From the NCBI GenBank assembly GCA_023409695.1, contig JAEYQZ010000150.1, positions 1 through 12,671 of the forward strand: DNA of 12,671 nt, given 5' to 3'. A model generated the notes under the pieces. It did no database searches. It had not been told where the DNA came from and worked only from the letters and a program-made list of their open reading frames with translations. Of the stretch, positions 1 to 6,044 are shown in pieces; the stretch's first letter is position 1, and each line of letters begins with the position of its first letter. A program made the position numbers and the translations under genes. Origin of the DNA: Methanobacteriota archaeon (lineage in GTDB: Archaea > Methanobacteriota > Methanobacteria > Methanobacteriales > Methanobacteriaceae).

Positions 1-236
1 AACAGCATTAAAACAATATATGATGCAAATAAGCCAAAAAATCCGCCGAGAACAAATTTTTCCCCAATATTTGCATTATCAATGCAGATTACATTAAATA
101 AAATGCGGGCAAAAACTTCACGCAGCAGAACCTGTTTTTTACGTCCCATATAACGTCTAGCATCGTATTCTTTTCTATGTTTTACATGATACACATCTTC
201 AGAGTCTTTACCAATGGTTTTAATTATTTTCACCAT
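1..236 (-). CDS. Unrecognised membrane protein, N-terminal part only
   Basis: The frame opens with ATG at 236 and runs off the left edge, giving 78 residues. The N-terminal ~45 residues are rich in Lys, Arg, Tyr and His (MVKIIKTIGKDSEDVYHVKH and onward) and look cytosolic. From about residue 60 the chain becomes hydrophobic (FVLGGFFGLFASYIVLML), which looks like the start of a first membrane segment. A GTGAT matching the tail of the SD consensus lies at 241-245 on this strand, four bases before the ATG, which supports this start. A GTG at 233 is the next in-frame option. I do not recognise the family and assign no function. Because the 3' part is missing, length and topology cannot be judged. 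Confidence 0.6.
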   Translation of the reverse strand, partial: MVKIIKTIGKDSEDVYHVKHRKEYDARRYMGRKKQVLLREVFARILFNVICIDNANIGEKFVLGGFFGLFASYIVLML

Positions 237-239
237 TAC

Positions 240-251
240 TATCACGTGATA
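240..251. promoter_or_regulatory. 12-bp perfect palindrome just before the 236 start codon
   Basis: TATCACGTGATA is a perfect inverted repeat directly upstream of the minus-strand ATG at 236, and its right-hand strand supplies the GTGAT used as SD. It could be a repressor site, or the symmetry may be a by-product of the ribosome site. No regulator for it is visible in the window. Confidence 0.3.
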
Positions 252-623
252 ATCTGCTTAAATCCATTCTTTTTTAGATTTTATGAATAGTAACCTGATT
301 CTTGTTACAATATTTAATACGAATACTATTTTGATACAGTTTTATGTTATTCTTTACTGTTACATGCAAATAGAAAATATTATATTACAATTTAAAAGAT
401 AATTTAATATTCTTGTTTTAAAATGAAAACATATTGATTTGATCTCTTTGAATCAAGGTATCCACATATGGTCAAGTTTACGAGGGATGGTTTGGTTCAT
501 GAGAGGGTAAAGCCTTTTGTTTTGGATGTGAAGGTTGAATTGTGTTTGATGGAGTGAGGTATTGAGTTTTCGGTGCGGAAGCGAGTGATTTGATTGGGAA
601 AGATTTTTTTAAAGATATTGAAT
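252..623. other. Intergenic stretch with no convincing gene
   Basis: This gap separates two minus-strand genes. I see no supported gene, RNA or promoter. The stretch at about 470-600 is markedly rich in G and poor in C on the plus strand compared with its surroundings. It carries a 29-codon frame (468-557) without an SD, and then a second short frame (566-631) in another phase. This could be a decayed gene fragment. GTCAAGTTTACGAG at 471-484 faintly resembles the right half of the dispersed repeat found elsewhere in the window, but the match is too weak to call. Confidence 0.35.
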
Positions 624-648
624 GGGTTTGAACCCTTAAATAAAAAGT
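624..648 (-). terminator. T-tract and small stem-loop after the HsdR_N gene
   Basis: Immediately after the stop codon at 651, the minus strand reads a T-rich run (positions 646-638), typical of archaeal intrinsic termination. It is followed by a small stem of GGGTT (624-628) against AACCC (631-635). Confidence 0.45.
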
Positions 649-650
649 TA

Positions 651-1742
651 TTATTTTCCTTCTTCTGCAATATAATAGTTCACAGTATTTTTTAGCCTTT
701 CAGCATGTTTATAAATCTCACTAAGACTTTCTATTGGTATTTTATCCTCTTTTCTCACTCCACCTTTATTCCTTTCTTGAGTATCGAAAAATCCAATTTT
801 TTTATATTTAGAATCAAAATGCATCCTACAAATTATTTTATTTTGATTATCATCGAGTAAAACACCGCAATAATATTTCCTGTCCCTAATACTCACCCTA
901 TCAGGGTTAACTATTTCACTGAGGATAGATCTAACAATATAAAATCCATCCCACTCTTCTTCCGTCGTTGCGATTTCATCTTTAGGTATTTTTACATCAA
1001 TTTTTTCTTCAGGGTTATTGTCTTCTGAAGCGATTAATGCTATTTTTAATCTTTCATCGACCCTTTCCTTGATAAACTGGTTAAATGCAGATTTTGTTAT
1101 TTGAGTAAATAGAGCTTTTACATTTTGATTTAATTTGCCAGAATAGACTTTTTTAGCAAAAAATCTTACAAATTCATCTTCAGGGTCTTTGAGTTGTTCT
1201 GCCATTATCTTTTTCATTTCATTTTTGTATTTAAGTTCACTAGCAGATTCTATGATGCTTTCCAGGTCAAAAGCAGATTTTGTAAACTGTTTAAGCTCTT
1301 TTTTATCAGCATCTGTAACATTAGTTAAATCGACCACAAAGAATGGTTTTTTGTCCATCTTGTTGGGTTCGTCAATATCCGTATAAAAGCGGTAGATAAC
1401 TCCATTAGTTAAAATTCCAAATTTAGCATCAGTAACAGAAAAATATCTATAAAGTTGAGATGCATGTTCCTTATCAAGGTCTGTTTTTGCAGGTTTACAT
1501 TCCATCAGTATAACAGTCTTAACATCAATCATGATAGCATAATCTACCAGTTCCCCTTTTTTAATTCCAACATCCGCAGTAAATTCCGGAACTACCTCAT
1601 CAGGGTCAGTATGATCATAACCCAACACTAACCTTATAAATGGAAGTATAAATGCAGTTTTTGTAGCTTCCTCAGTTTCTACTCTATCACGTTTTTCAGA
1701 TATTCTGGTTGAAATTTTTGCAATCTCATCTGACATCCCCAT
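651..1742 (-). CDS. Stand-alone type I restriction HsdR N-terminal-domain (PD-(D/E)XK) protein
   Basis: This 363-residue protein matches the HSDR_N_2/COG4748 type: the nuclease domain of restriction subunit R without its helicase motor. Visible landmarks are the start pattern EEATKTAFILPFIRLVLGYD (about residues 25-43), then D67, then LMECKPA with E81-x-K83, together forming the PD-(D/E)XK centre. QLYRYF (about 96-101) and ILTNGVIYRFYTD (about 110-122) are further family hallmarks. The C-terminal ~110 residues form a separate domain of unknown role. The ATG at 1742 is chosen because AAGGAG lies nine bases upstream; the ATG at 1751 directly touches that SD. No methylase or specificity gene is adjacent, so classical type I restriction is unlikely. 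A nuclease role in defence or DNA repair is inferred. It is transcribed divergently from the NERD gene. Confidence 0.85.
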   Translation of the reverse strand: MGMSDEIAKISTRISEKRDRVETEEATKTAFILPFIRLVLGYDHTDPDEVVPEFTADVGIKKGELVDYAIMIDVKTVILMECKPAKTDLDKEHASQLYRYFSVTDAKFGILTNGVIYRFYTDIDEPNKMDKKPFFVVDLTNVTDADKKELKQFTKSAFDLESIIESASELKYKNEMKKIMAEQLKDPEDEFVRFFAKKVYSGKLNQNVKALFTQITKSAFNQFIKERVDERLKIALIASEDNNPEEKIDVKIPKDEIATTEEEWDGFYIVRSILSEIVNPDRVSIRDRKYYCGVLLDDNQNKIICRMHFDSKYKKIGFFDTQERNKGGVRKEDKIPIESLSEIYKHAERLKNTVNYYIAEEGK

Positions 1743-1788
1743 TGCATACATCTCCTTAATATTATATTAAACAATAATATTGACATTC

Positions 1789-1800
1789 ATATATATTTTA
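1789..1800 (-). promoter_or_regulatory. TATA box for the HsdR_N gene
   Basis: Read on the minus strand, TAAAATATATAT lies about 50 bases before the ATG at 1742. This places a transcript start near 1766 and leaves a leader of about 24 bases that holds the AAGGAG ribosome site. Confidence 0.5.
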
Positions 1801-1830
1801 CCATTTATGTATCACCTTATCTCCACATGA

Positions 1831-1860
1831 AAGAGTTCACAATGCATGAGCTCAACTCTT
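1831..1860. repeat. Inverted repeat between two divergent nuclease genes
   Basis: AAGAGTT (1831-1837) and AACTCTT (1854-1860) are perfect 7-bp arms around a 16-base spacer that itself contains ATGCAT and GAGCTC. It sits between the two divergent promoters and could be a shared regulator site. No assignment is possible. Confidence 0.35.
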
Positions 1861-1990
1861 GAAAGGACATATATCTCTTTTTTGAATATATAATCTTATT
1901 TTCTTCTTTTAGATGATTTAAGTGGTTTCAATAATAGCATTTAAAAAAATAATCAATAAAAATTTTTGATTGTTAATAATCGTAACTATT

Positions 1991-2001
1991 AAAAATATTT
2001 A
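1991..2001 (+). promoter_or_regulatory. Candidate TATA box for the NERD gene
   Basis: AAAAATATTTA lies about 30 bases before the ATG at 2027. That would put the transcript start within a few bases of the start codon, so the message would be nearly leaderless. This fits the weak ribosome site. Confidence 0.35.
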
Positions 2002-2026
2002 TTACAAAACATAAACTGGTGGTTTG

Positions 2027-2875
2027 ATGGGTTTTCTTTTTTGTGAGAAATGCAATGGTTATTATGAACTTCAAGAAGAAGAATCTCCTGAGGATTTTGA
2101 AGTTTGTAATTGTGGAGGAAAGTTAAAATACTTCAATTCGCTTGATGAGCAACATGATAAAAGTTCTAATAATAAGCAAAGTAGTAATAGAAATCATGTT
2201 ATAATAGGCAGCGGTTATTCTGAAAAAAAGCTCTCCAAATATAATAAAATAACAGCAATAGGAGCATTAATTGGTTTAATTGGTTTAATAGGTCTCCTAT
2301 TTTCTGCAATATCAATTATTTTTATCATAATTGGAGTTATTTTATTTAAAATTGGCTTAGAGGAAAGAGAATCTTGGGATAAAGGTATAGAAGGAGAAAA
2401 AACTGTATTCAGTTATTTACGTAAATTGCCCGATTCATATTTTGTTTTTAATGATGTTAAACTTCCGAACTGTAAATGGAATATTGATCACATTGTACTT
2501 GGTCCAACTGGCATTTTTGTAATTGAGACTAAAAATATAAATGGTTATTTTTTAGTCGAAGATAAAGAATGGTTATATTCTGGTGGGGGTCAGGTTAAAC
2601 GGGCTTATAGTCAGCCCGGACGGCAAGTTTTAGGGAATTCAATGGCATTAAAAGAATTTTTATTATCAGAAGGAGTTAATATGCAAGACTTATGGATAAA
2701 TTCGATTGTAACTCTTTTAAAGAATAATTTCGAAATTAGAACAGCTCCACGTAATTATGACATTTTACTTCCATCAAAAATACCACAATTCATTCGTACG
2801 AGAAAAGATAAGATTAGTATGTATGCTGTAAATGATATTGCTGATAAATTAAGCTACTATAACAATTTAACATGA
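2027..2875 (+). CDS. NERD-domain nuclease-like protein with zinc ribbon and membrane segment
   Basis: The protein has 282 residues and three parts. The first is an N-terminal zinc-ribbon-like knuckle with Cys 6, 9, 27 and 29. A polar, Asn/Ser-rich linker follows, and then one long or two short hydrophobic helices (about 75-110). The last part is a NERD (nuclease-related) domain. NERD landmarks are GIEGEK with E123, NIDHIVLGPTGIFVIETKN with D154, E167 and K169, and the Asn-Gly after it. The fold is PD-(D/E)XK-like, and these residues are all present, so nuclease activity is possible but not shown. The membrane anchor implies the domain sits at the cytosolic face. ATG 2027 is preferred to the TTG just before it; the only ribosome-site candidate is a weak GGTGG. 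Its divergent neighbour is another PD-(D/E)XK protein. A role in defence or in handling foreign DNA is inference. Confidence 0.85.
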   Translation: MGFLFCEKCNGYYELQEEESPEDFEVCNCGGKLKYFNSLDEQHDKSSNNKQSSNRNHVIIGSGYSEKKLSKYNKITAIGALIGLIGLIGLLFSAISIIFIIIGVILFKIGLEERESWDKGIEGEKTVFSYLRKLPDSYFVFNDVKLPNCKWNIDHIVLGPTGIFVIETKNINGYFLVEDKEWLYSGGGQVKRAYSQPGRQVLGNSMALKEFLLSEGVNMQDLWINSIVTLLKNNFEIRTAPRNYDILLPSKIPQFIRTRKDKISMYAVNDIADKLSYYNNLT

Positions 2876-2889
2876 CAGAATAAGTCATG
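2871..2889 (+). terminator. Small stem-loop across the NERD stop codon
   Basis: CATGAC (2871-2876) pairs perfectly with GTCATG (2884-2889) around a 7-base loop and includes the stop codon. No T-tract follows, so its use as a terminator is uncertain. Confidence 0.25.
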
Positions 2890-2919
2890 AGCTACCGACA
2901 TTACAATTATGCATATACT

Positions 2920-2961
2920 AATTAAAGATCATTTTACTTCGTTATAGTCGAGTTTAACGAA
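2920..2961 (+). repeat. Dispersed intergenic repeat (tag), copy 1
   Basis: The right half TAGTCGAGTTTAACGAA (2945-2961) is identical to the copy near 8540, while the left half has diverged. In this copy TTCGTTA (2938-2944) and TAACGAA (2955-2961) form perfect 7-bp arms. It lies between the convergent NERD and metallophosphoesterase genes. Confidence 0.7.
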
Positions 2962-2985
2962 ATCATTCACTATTAAAATGTAAAG

Positions 2986-3024
2986 TTATTGCCCCCAGGG
3001 CTAACTAAAATAAAAATGTTAACA
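2986..3024 (+). repeat. Second dispersed repeat (GC hairpin plus A-rich tail), copy 1
   Basis: TTATT, then the hairpin GCCC (2991-2994) with loop CCA and GGGC (2998-3001), then TAACTAAAATAAAAA and a TTAACA end. The copy at 4993-5031 matches almost base for base, with one indel in the hairpin. GC pairs stand out in this AT-rich gap. The rest of the 2876-3257 gap shows no gene. Confidence 0.65.
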
Positions 3025-3207
3025 CCACTATCTTAAATCATGTTAAAAAGATGTAATAACAAAAATAAAAGATTTTAAATTCCATTATTACTTCACTATC
3101 CTTTTTATTTTTGGATTATGGCTAATTATTAAATTTAAATTCCTTTTACACTATTGCAACTATTGAATATTCTTTGACCGAAAAGGCATCCTCAACAAAC
3201 AGGCAGA

Positions 3208-3246
3208 CATAGTTTGCTATGATTAAAGATATAGAATATTATCTTT
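3208..3246 (-). terminator. Two stem-loops after the metallophosphoesterase gene
   Basis: Directly downstream of the stop at 3258 (minus strand) are two hairpins. One has 7-bp arms, TATCTTT (3240-3246) and AAAGATA (3225-3231). The other is CATAG (3208-3212) with CTATG (3217-3221). They may end or protect the transcript; no clean T-run follows. Confidence 0.35.
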
Positions 3247-3257
3247 TTATACTTAAA

Positions 3258-4328
3258 TTACTTCTTTTTGAGATTAATTAAAGTAATTTCATTTCTTGAA
3301 CCTAATCTTATAGGAGGGCCCCATGTTCCAGTACCTTGAGATACATAAAGACGAGTTTCATTGTATTCATACAACCCATTAAAGTATGGAAAAACAAGCC
3401 TTCCTAAAAAGGTAAATGGAAAAAATTGTCCTTTATGAGTATGTCCTGAAAGCTGCAAATCAATGCCAGCTTCATTTGCAGCCTTTACTTCACTTGGCAA
3501 ATGGTACATAAGAATAGAAGGCTTTGATTTATCAAATTCTAATTTAGATAGTACTTTTTTTAAATACTGTCTTTCAAAGGAATAATTAACTCCAATTATC
3601 TGTATATCTTCAAATTCAACTATTTCGTCCTGCAATATTTTGATATTGGTAGTTTCAAGAACTTTGAAAACATTTTCTAGCCCTTCATACACATCATGAT
3701 TGCCTGCTACTAAATAAACCGGACATTTTGACTTATTTAATGAATCAAACATGTAAGGATGTAATTCACCACTCCCATCAATTGTATCTCCGGTTATTAA
3801 CACTAAATCAGGATTTAAATCGTTAACTTTTGCAATTATTTTCTTCAGAAATCCAGAATTCATTATAGCGCCCATATGTATATCACTGAGCTGAACTATT
3901 TTCATATCTTTCCTTAAATTCTGTAAAGGTATTTCTACTTCTTTAATTCCTATAGATATGCCGTTAATAATTGAATATGCGCTTATAACTGCAGCAAGTA
4001 TTATAATTACAATTCCTGCAGTAAATGGAGGAATATTAAAGAATAAATTCATTATTTCATAGCCAATAAGAATGAACAAGAGGAAAAATGAAATTCCCAT
4101 CCATACAGAGGAAACTGCATAAAATATGCGCGTTATTGTATGTGAAACTGTTCTTTCAAGCAGAGTTGCTGCCGGATAAGATATTGCAAATAAAAATACC
4201 AATGCATAAATTGTAGTTTTTGATGCATCTAATAATATCCCTATTCTAAAGAAAATGTAGTAATTAAGAGCTAGAAATCCAAAGAAAAACATAGATAGGA
4301 ATAAAGCAATTTGAATAATTCTCTTCAT
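3258..4328 (-). CDS. Membrane-anchored calcineurin-type metallophosphoesterase (COG1408/YkuE-YaeI type)
   Basis: The protein has 356 residues. Four hydrophobic helices fill residues 4-125 (about 4-27, 38-58, 70-92 and 103-125), followed by a cytosolic phosphoesterase domain. The two-metal site is complete: D149-x-H151 in QLSDIHMG, G180-D181 in LITGDTID, GNHD at 209-212, H276 in MYHLP, and GHTHKGQ with H296 and H298. It should hydrolyse a phosphodiester or phosphomonoester using Mn or Fe. Relatives are membrane-linked and some act on lipid-type pyrophosphates, but the substrate here cannot be read from sequence. The ATG at 4328 has GGAG seven to eight bases upstream. The preceding arsR gene ends 122 bases away with its own T-tract, and a separate promoter lies between, so this is probably a single-gene unit. 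Confidence 0.9.
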   Translation of the reverse strand: MKRIIQIALFLSMFFFGFLALNYYIFFRIGILLDASKTTIYALVFLFAISYPAATLLERTVSHTITRIFYAVSSVWMGISFFLLFILIGYEIMNLFFNIPPFTAGIVIIILAAVISAYSIINGISIGIKEVEIPLQNLRKDMKIVQLSDIHMGAIMNSGFLKKIIAKVNDLNPDLVLITGDTIDGSGELHPYMFDSLNKSKCPVYLVAGNHDVYEGLENVFKVLETTNIKILQDEIVEFEDIQIIGVNYSFERQYLKKVLSKLEFDKSKPSILMYHLPSEVKAANEAGIDLQLSGHTHKGQFFPFTFLGRLVFPYFNGLYEYNETRLYVSQGTGTWGPPIRLGSRNEITLINLKKK

Positions 4329-4362
4329 TTTTTAACTCCGATAAAATAATTTTTGAATACTA

Positions 4363-4388
4363 ATCCGCGGATAATCAATCTAAATATT
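4363..4388 (-). promoter_or_regulatory. Candidate promoter and 10-bp palindrome before the metallophosphoesterase
   Basis: On the minus strand an ATATTTA box at 4382-4388 would give a transcript start near 4358-4360. The perfect palindrome ATCCGCGGAT (4363-4372) lies between the box and that start. CCGCGG is unusual in such AT-rich DNA, so a repressor site is plausible. Confidence 0.4.
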
Positions 4389-4441
4389 CGAATGTTCAGT
4401 TTTATTGTTTCTTAATTTTACAACTTTCGAATTGTACCTAC

Positions 4442-4448
4442 AAAAAAA
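4442..4448 (-). terminator. T7 tract directly after the arsR-type gene
   Basis: Seven T residues on the minus strand start two bases after the stop codon at 4451. This is a typical archaeal terminator and argues against read-through into the phosphoesterase gene. Confidence 0.5.
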
Positions 4449-4450
4449 TA

Positions 4451-4762
4451 TTACTTCCTTTTTTGTAGTTTTAAAAGTTCATTTACTTCATTAATCATTT
4501 CTTCATTTACCCTAGCCACCAAATATTTGCCTTTTCTTTCAGTAAAGATTAATTCAGCATTTGCTAATTCTTTAAGGTGATGAGAAATAGTAGGAGGACC
4601 AATATTTAAAGATTTGGCAATATCACTTATCAAACATTCGTTACTTGTATCATAACTGGATTCTTGATTTTCAACGATTTTTAAATAAAGTTCTAACCTA
4701 TTTGGGTTTGAAAGAGCTTTAAAAACCTTTGCCATTTTTTTTGTTTCCATTGAATACCACAT
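4451..4762 (-). CDS. ArsR-family winged-helix transcriptional regulator
   Basis: This small (103-residue) protein is nearly all winged-helix domain. ALSNPNRLELYLKI (about 16-29) opens it. The recognition helix is in ISDIAKSLNIGPPTISHHLK (45-64), and the wing is FTERKGKYLVARVN (72-85). The metal-sensing ELCVC motif of arsenic and cadmium sensors is absent; there is only a single Cys (residue 43). The signal is therefore unknown and metal response is doubtful. ATG 4762 gives the longest frame but has no SD. ATG 4750 (METKKM) is equally possible and better fits the family start. Upstream, an excellent TATA box and an imperfect palindrome overlapping the expected transcript start point to autorepression. 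It is followed by a T7 terminator, so it is probably monocistronic. Confidence 0.9.
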   Translation of the reverse strand: MWYSMETKKMAKVFKALSNPNRLELYLKIVENQESSYDTSNECLISDIAKSLNIGPPTISHHLKELANAELIFTERKGKYLVARVNEEMINEVNELLKLQKRK

Positions 4763-4771
4763 TAATATTAC

Positions 4772-4816
4772 AATTCGATAAGTATCAAATTAATGTATTA
4801 TGAAATTGTATATAAA
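4772..4816 (-). promoter_or_regulatory. ArsR-type gene promoter with palindromic operator
   Basis: TTTATATA on the minus strand (4816-4809) is a strong archaeal TATA box. About 25 bases downstream lies AATTCGATAAGTATCAAATT (4772-4791), an imperfect 20-bp palindrome matching its own reverse complement at 16 positions. It covers the predicted transcript start, the classic place for self-repression. Confidence 0.6.
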
Positions 4817-4880
4817 GATTTCCATGAATAAATCACATTTACATTTCCTGTAGGAGAAGCAACATATTCATTTTTTCTTA

Positions 4881-4922
4881 AATATATTGATTGTGTGGCT
4901 AAATATAGTAGAGTAGGTGAAT
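4881..4922 (+). repeat. Dispersed intergenic repeat (tag), copy 2, degenerate
   Basis: GTGTGGCTAAATATAGTAGAG (4893-4913) matches GTGGCTAAATCTAGTCGAG of the copy at 8505; the last 10 bases have drifted. It lies only 12 bases before copy 3, so this gap holds a tandem pair. Confidence 0.5.
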
Positions 4923-4934
4923 TTATGTATTATA

Positions 4935-4991
4935 AATTAGAAAAACTTCATTATAACATAATATAGTAACAGTATGGTTAAAACAAGTCGA
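4935..4991 (+). repeat. Dispersed intergenic repeat (tag), copy 3, truncated and fused
   Basis: Over 57 ungapped bases, 50 agree with 6200-6256, including GGTTAAAACAAGTCGA. The match stops after AGTCGA, where the sequence joins directly to the second repeat family (4993-5031). This looks like a deletion or recombination junction. Confidence 0.75.
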
Positions 4992-4992
4992 T

Positions 4993-5031
4993 TTATTGCC
5001 CCGAGGGGCTAACTAAAATAAAAAATTAACA
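4993..5031 (+). repeat. Second dispersed repeat (GC hairpin plus A-rich tail), copy 2
   Basis: TTATT, then GCCCCGAGGGGC (4998-5009, self-complementary arms) and TAACTAAAATAAAAAATTAACA. It is nearly identical to 2986-3024. It lies in the divergent gap between the arsR- and tetR-type genes. Confidence 0.7.
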
Positions 5032-5148
5032 TAACTACATTAAAACAGAACAATTAGATATCTAAACCTTCTACTCAACTTTTTTCTTTTTATGTTATAT
5101 TCAATTGACTCCATGACACTAAAAAACAAATTTTTATTCAACAATACT

Positions 5149-5183
5149 TTTTATATTAGTACGATCGTACTAATTATGAGGTG
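5149..5183 (+). promoter_or_regulatory. TetR gene promoter, 20-bp perfect palindromic operator, and start-deciding SD
   Basis: TTTTATATTA (about 5148-5157) is the TATA box. Overlapping its end is ATTAGTACGATCGTACTAAT (5155-5174), a perfect 20-bp palindrome and a textbook TetR-dimer site placed to block transcription initiation. GAGGTG (5178-5183) follows as SD, six bases before the GTG at 5190. Confidence 0.8.
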
Positions 5184-5189
5184 GATAGA

Positions 5190-5771
5190 GTGGGTAGAAA
5201 AGATGAAATTATAGACGCCACAATGGAGTTGATTACCCAAATTGGATTTTCAAATTTTTCTATTGGAAAAGTTGCAAATGCACTTAATGTAAGTAAAGGT
5301 GTTATTACTTATCATTTTCCCACAAAGGATCTTCTATTGCAGGCTGTGGTAACGAAATATTATGAAGAAGCCGCTGTTTATATGGGGCAACATATGCGTA
5401 TTGATAAAAGTGCCTGTGATACTTTAAATAGCTACATTGAATCAAATTTGAATTTTGTTAAAGAAAAAAAGATTGAAACAATAGCAATAGTCGACATTAT
5501 ACTAAATAGCCGTACCAAAGAAGGAGAAATGCTCTTTAGAGAAGATAAAACGATCTATAACCCGTTAATAGAAATATTTAAGTATGGCCAGGAAATTGAA
5601 AAAAGTTATCGGGATTTTTCACCAGAGATCATGGCAAGAAGTGTTAGAAGTGTTATCGATTCTATGAGCTTAGCAATAGCCAGAGAAGAAATCACAGACA
5701 TTGATGATGTAATTAGAGAGGTACAGAAAATTTTTGAGTCTTCTACATTAAAACAAATGGAAAAATTGTAA
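5190..5771 (+). CDS. TetR/AcrR-family transcriptional repressor
   Basis: The protein has 193 residues. The N-terminal helix-turn-helix is clear: IIDATMELITQIGFSNFSIG, then KVANALNVSKGVITYHFPTK and DLLLQAVV (about residues 7-53), with the usual TYHF recognition-helix signature. The remaining ~140 residues form the all-helical ligand and dimer domain, which is too variable to name a ligand. GTG 5190 is chosen because GAGGTG ends six bases upstream; a GTG at 5181 lies inside that SD and cannot be the true start. The perfect palindrome overlapping its promoter strongly suggests autorepression. The DUF6440 gene starts 26 bases after the stop and is likely co-transcribed. No efflux pump is adjacent on this strand; the nearest one (9691-11046) is distant and on the other strand. 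Confidence 0.92.
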   Translation: MGRKDEIIDATMELITQIGFSNFSIGKVANALNVSKGVITYHFPTKDLLLQAVVTKYYEEAAVYMGQHMRIDKSACDTLNSYIESNLNFVKEKKIETIAIVDIILNSRTKEGEMLFREDKTIYNPLIEIFKYGQEIEKSYRDFSPEIMARSVRSVIDSMSLAIAREEITDIDDVIREVQKIFESSTLKQMEKL

Positions 5772-5797
5772 TTCTTAAATAATTGGAGGTTAAAAAC

Positions 5798-5998
5798 ATG
5801 TTTGGAAAAAAAGAACAAAAAGAAGAAAGATTTAAGGTGATATATTCACAGGGAAAATTAGTTCAAATCCAGATATTACAGGACACCGAAACAGGAGTCA
5901 ATTATCTTGTACGTAATGGAGATGGTGGTACAGCAATTACTGTACTCCTAGATAAGGATGGGAAACCAGTTATTACTGATATAGAACCATATAAATAG
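5798..5998 (+). CDS. DUF6440 family small protein
   Basis: The protein has 66 residues: a basic, charged start (FGKKEQKEERFKVIYSQGKL), then ILQDTETGVNYLVRNGDGGTA and VLLDKDGKPVI. The DxETGVNYL and LLDxDGKPVI segments are the DUF6440 hallmarks, and the length is normal for the family. Predicted fold is a small beta-rich domain; no enzymatic motif is seen and no function is known to me. ATG 5798 is supported by GGAGGT (5785-5790) seven bases upstream; the TTG at 5783 lies upstream of that SD and is not used. It is second in an operon with the TetR regulator and is probably under the same palindromic operator. Confidence 0.85.
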   Translation: MFGKKEQKEERFKVIYSQGKLVQIQILQDTETGVNYLVRNGDGGTAITVLLDKDGKPVITDIEPYK

Positions 5999-6009
5999 AA
6001 TGTAAGTTA

Positions 6010-6021
6010 TTTTGTTTTTTT
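6010..6021 (+). terminator. T-tract terminator after the tetR-DUF6440 operon
   Basis: TTTTGTTTTTTT begins 12 bases after the DUF6440 stop codon, as expected for an archaeal intrinsic terminator. Confidence 0.55.
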
Positions 6022-6044
6022 AAAGATATTACTTTGTTTATTTT

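Noticed and set aside
283..402. 39-codon plus-strand frame in the left gap
   Set aside because: No SD; the Ile/Leu/Asn/Tyr-rich product is what very AT-rich DNA yields by chance.
1189..1386. Open frame on the plus strand inside the HsdR_N gene
   Set aside because: Antisense shadow of a well-supported gene; no SD and no family resemblance.
5606..5818. Minus-strand open frame over the end of the TetR gene
   Set aside because: It overlaps two genes with strong ribosome sites and clear domains on the other strand.
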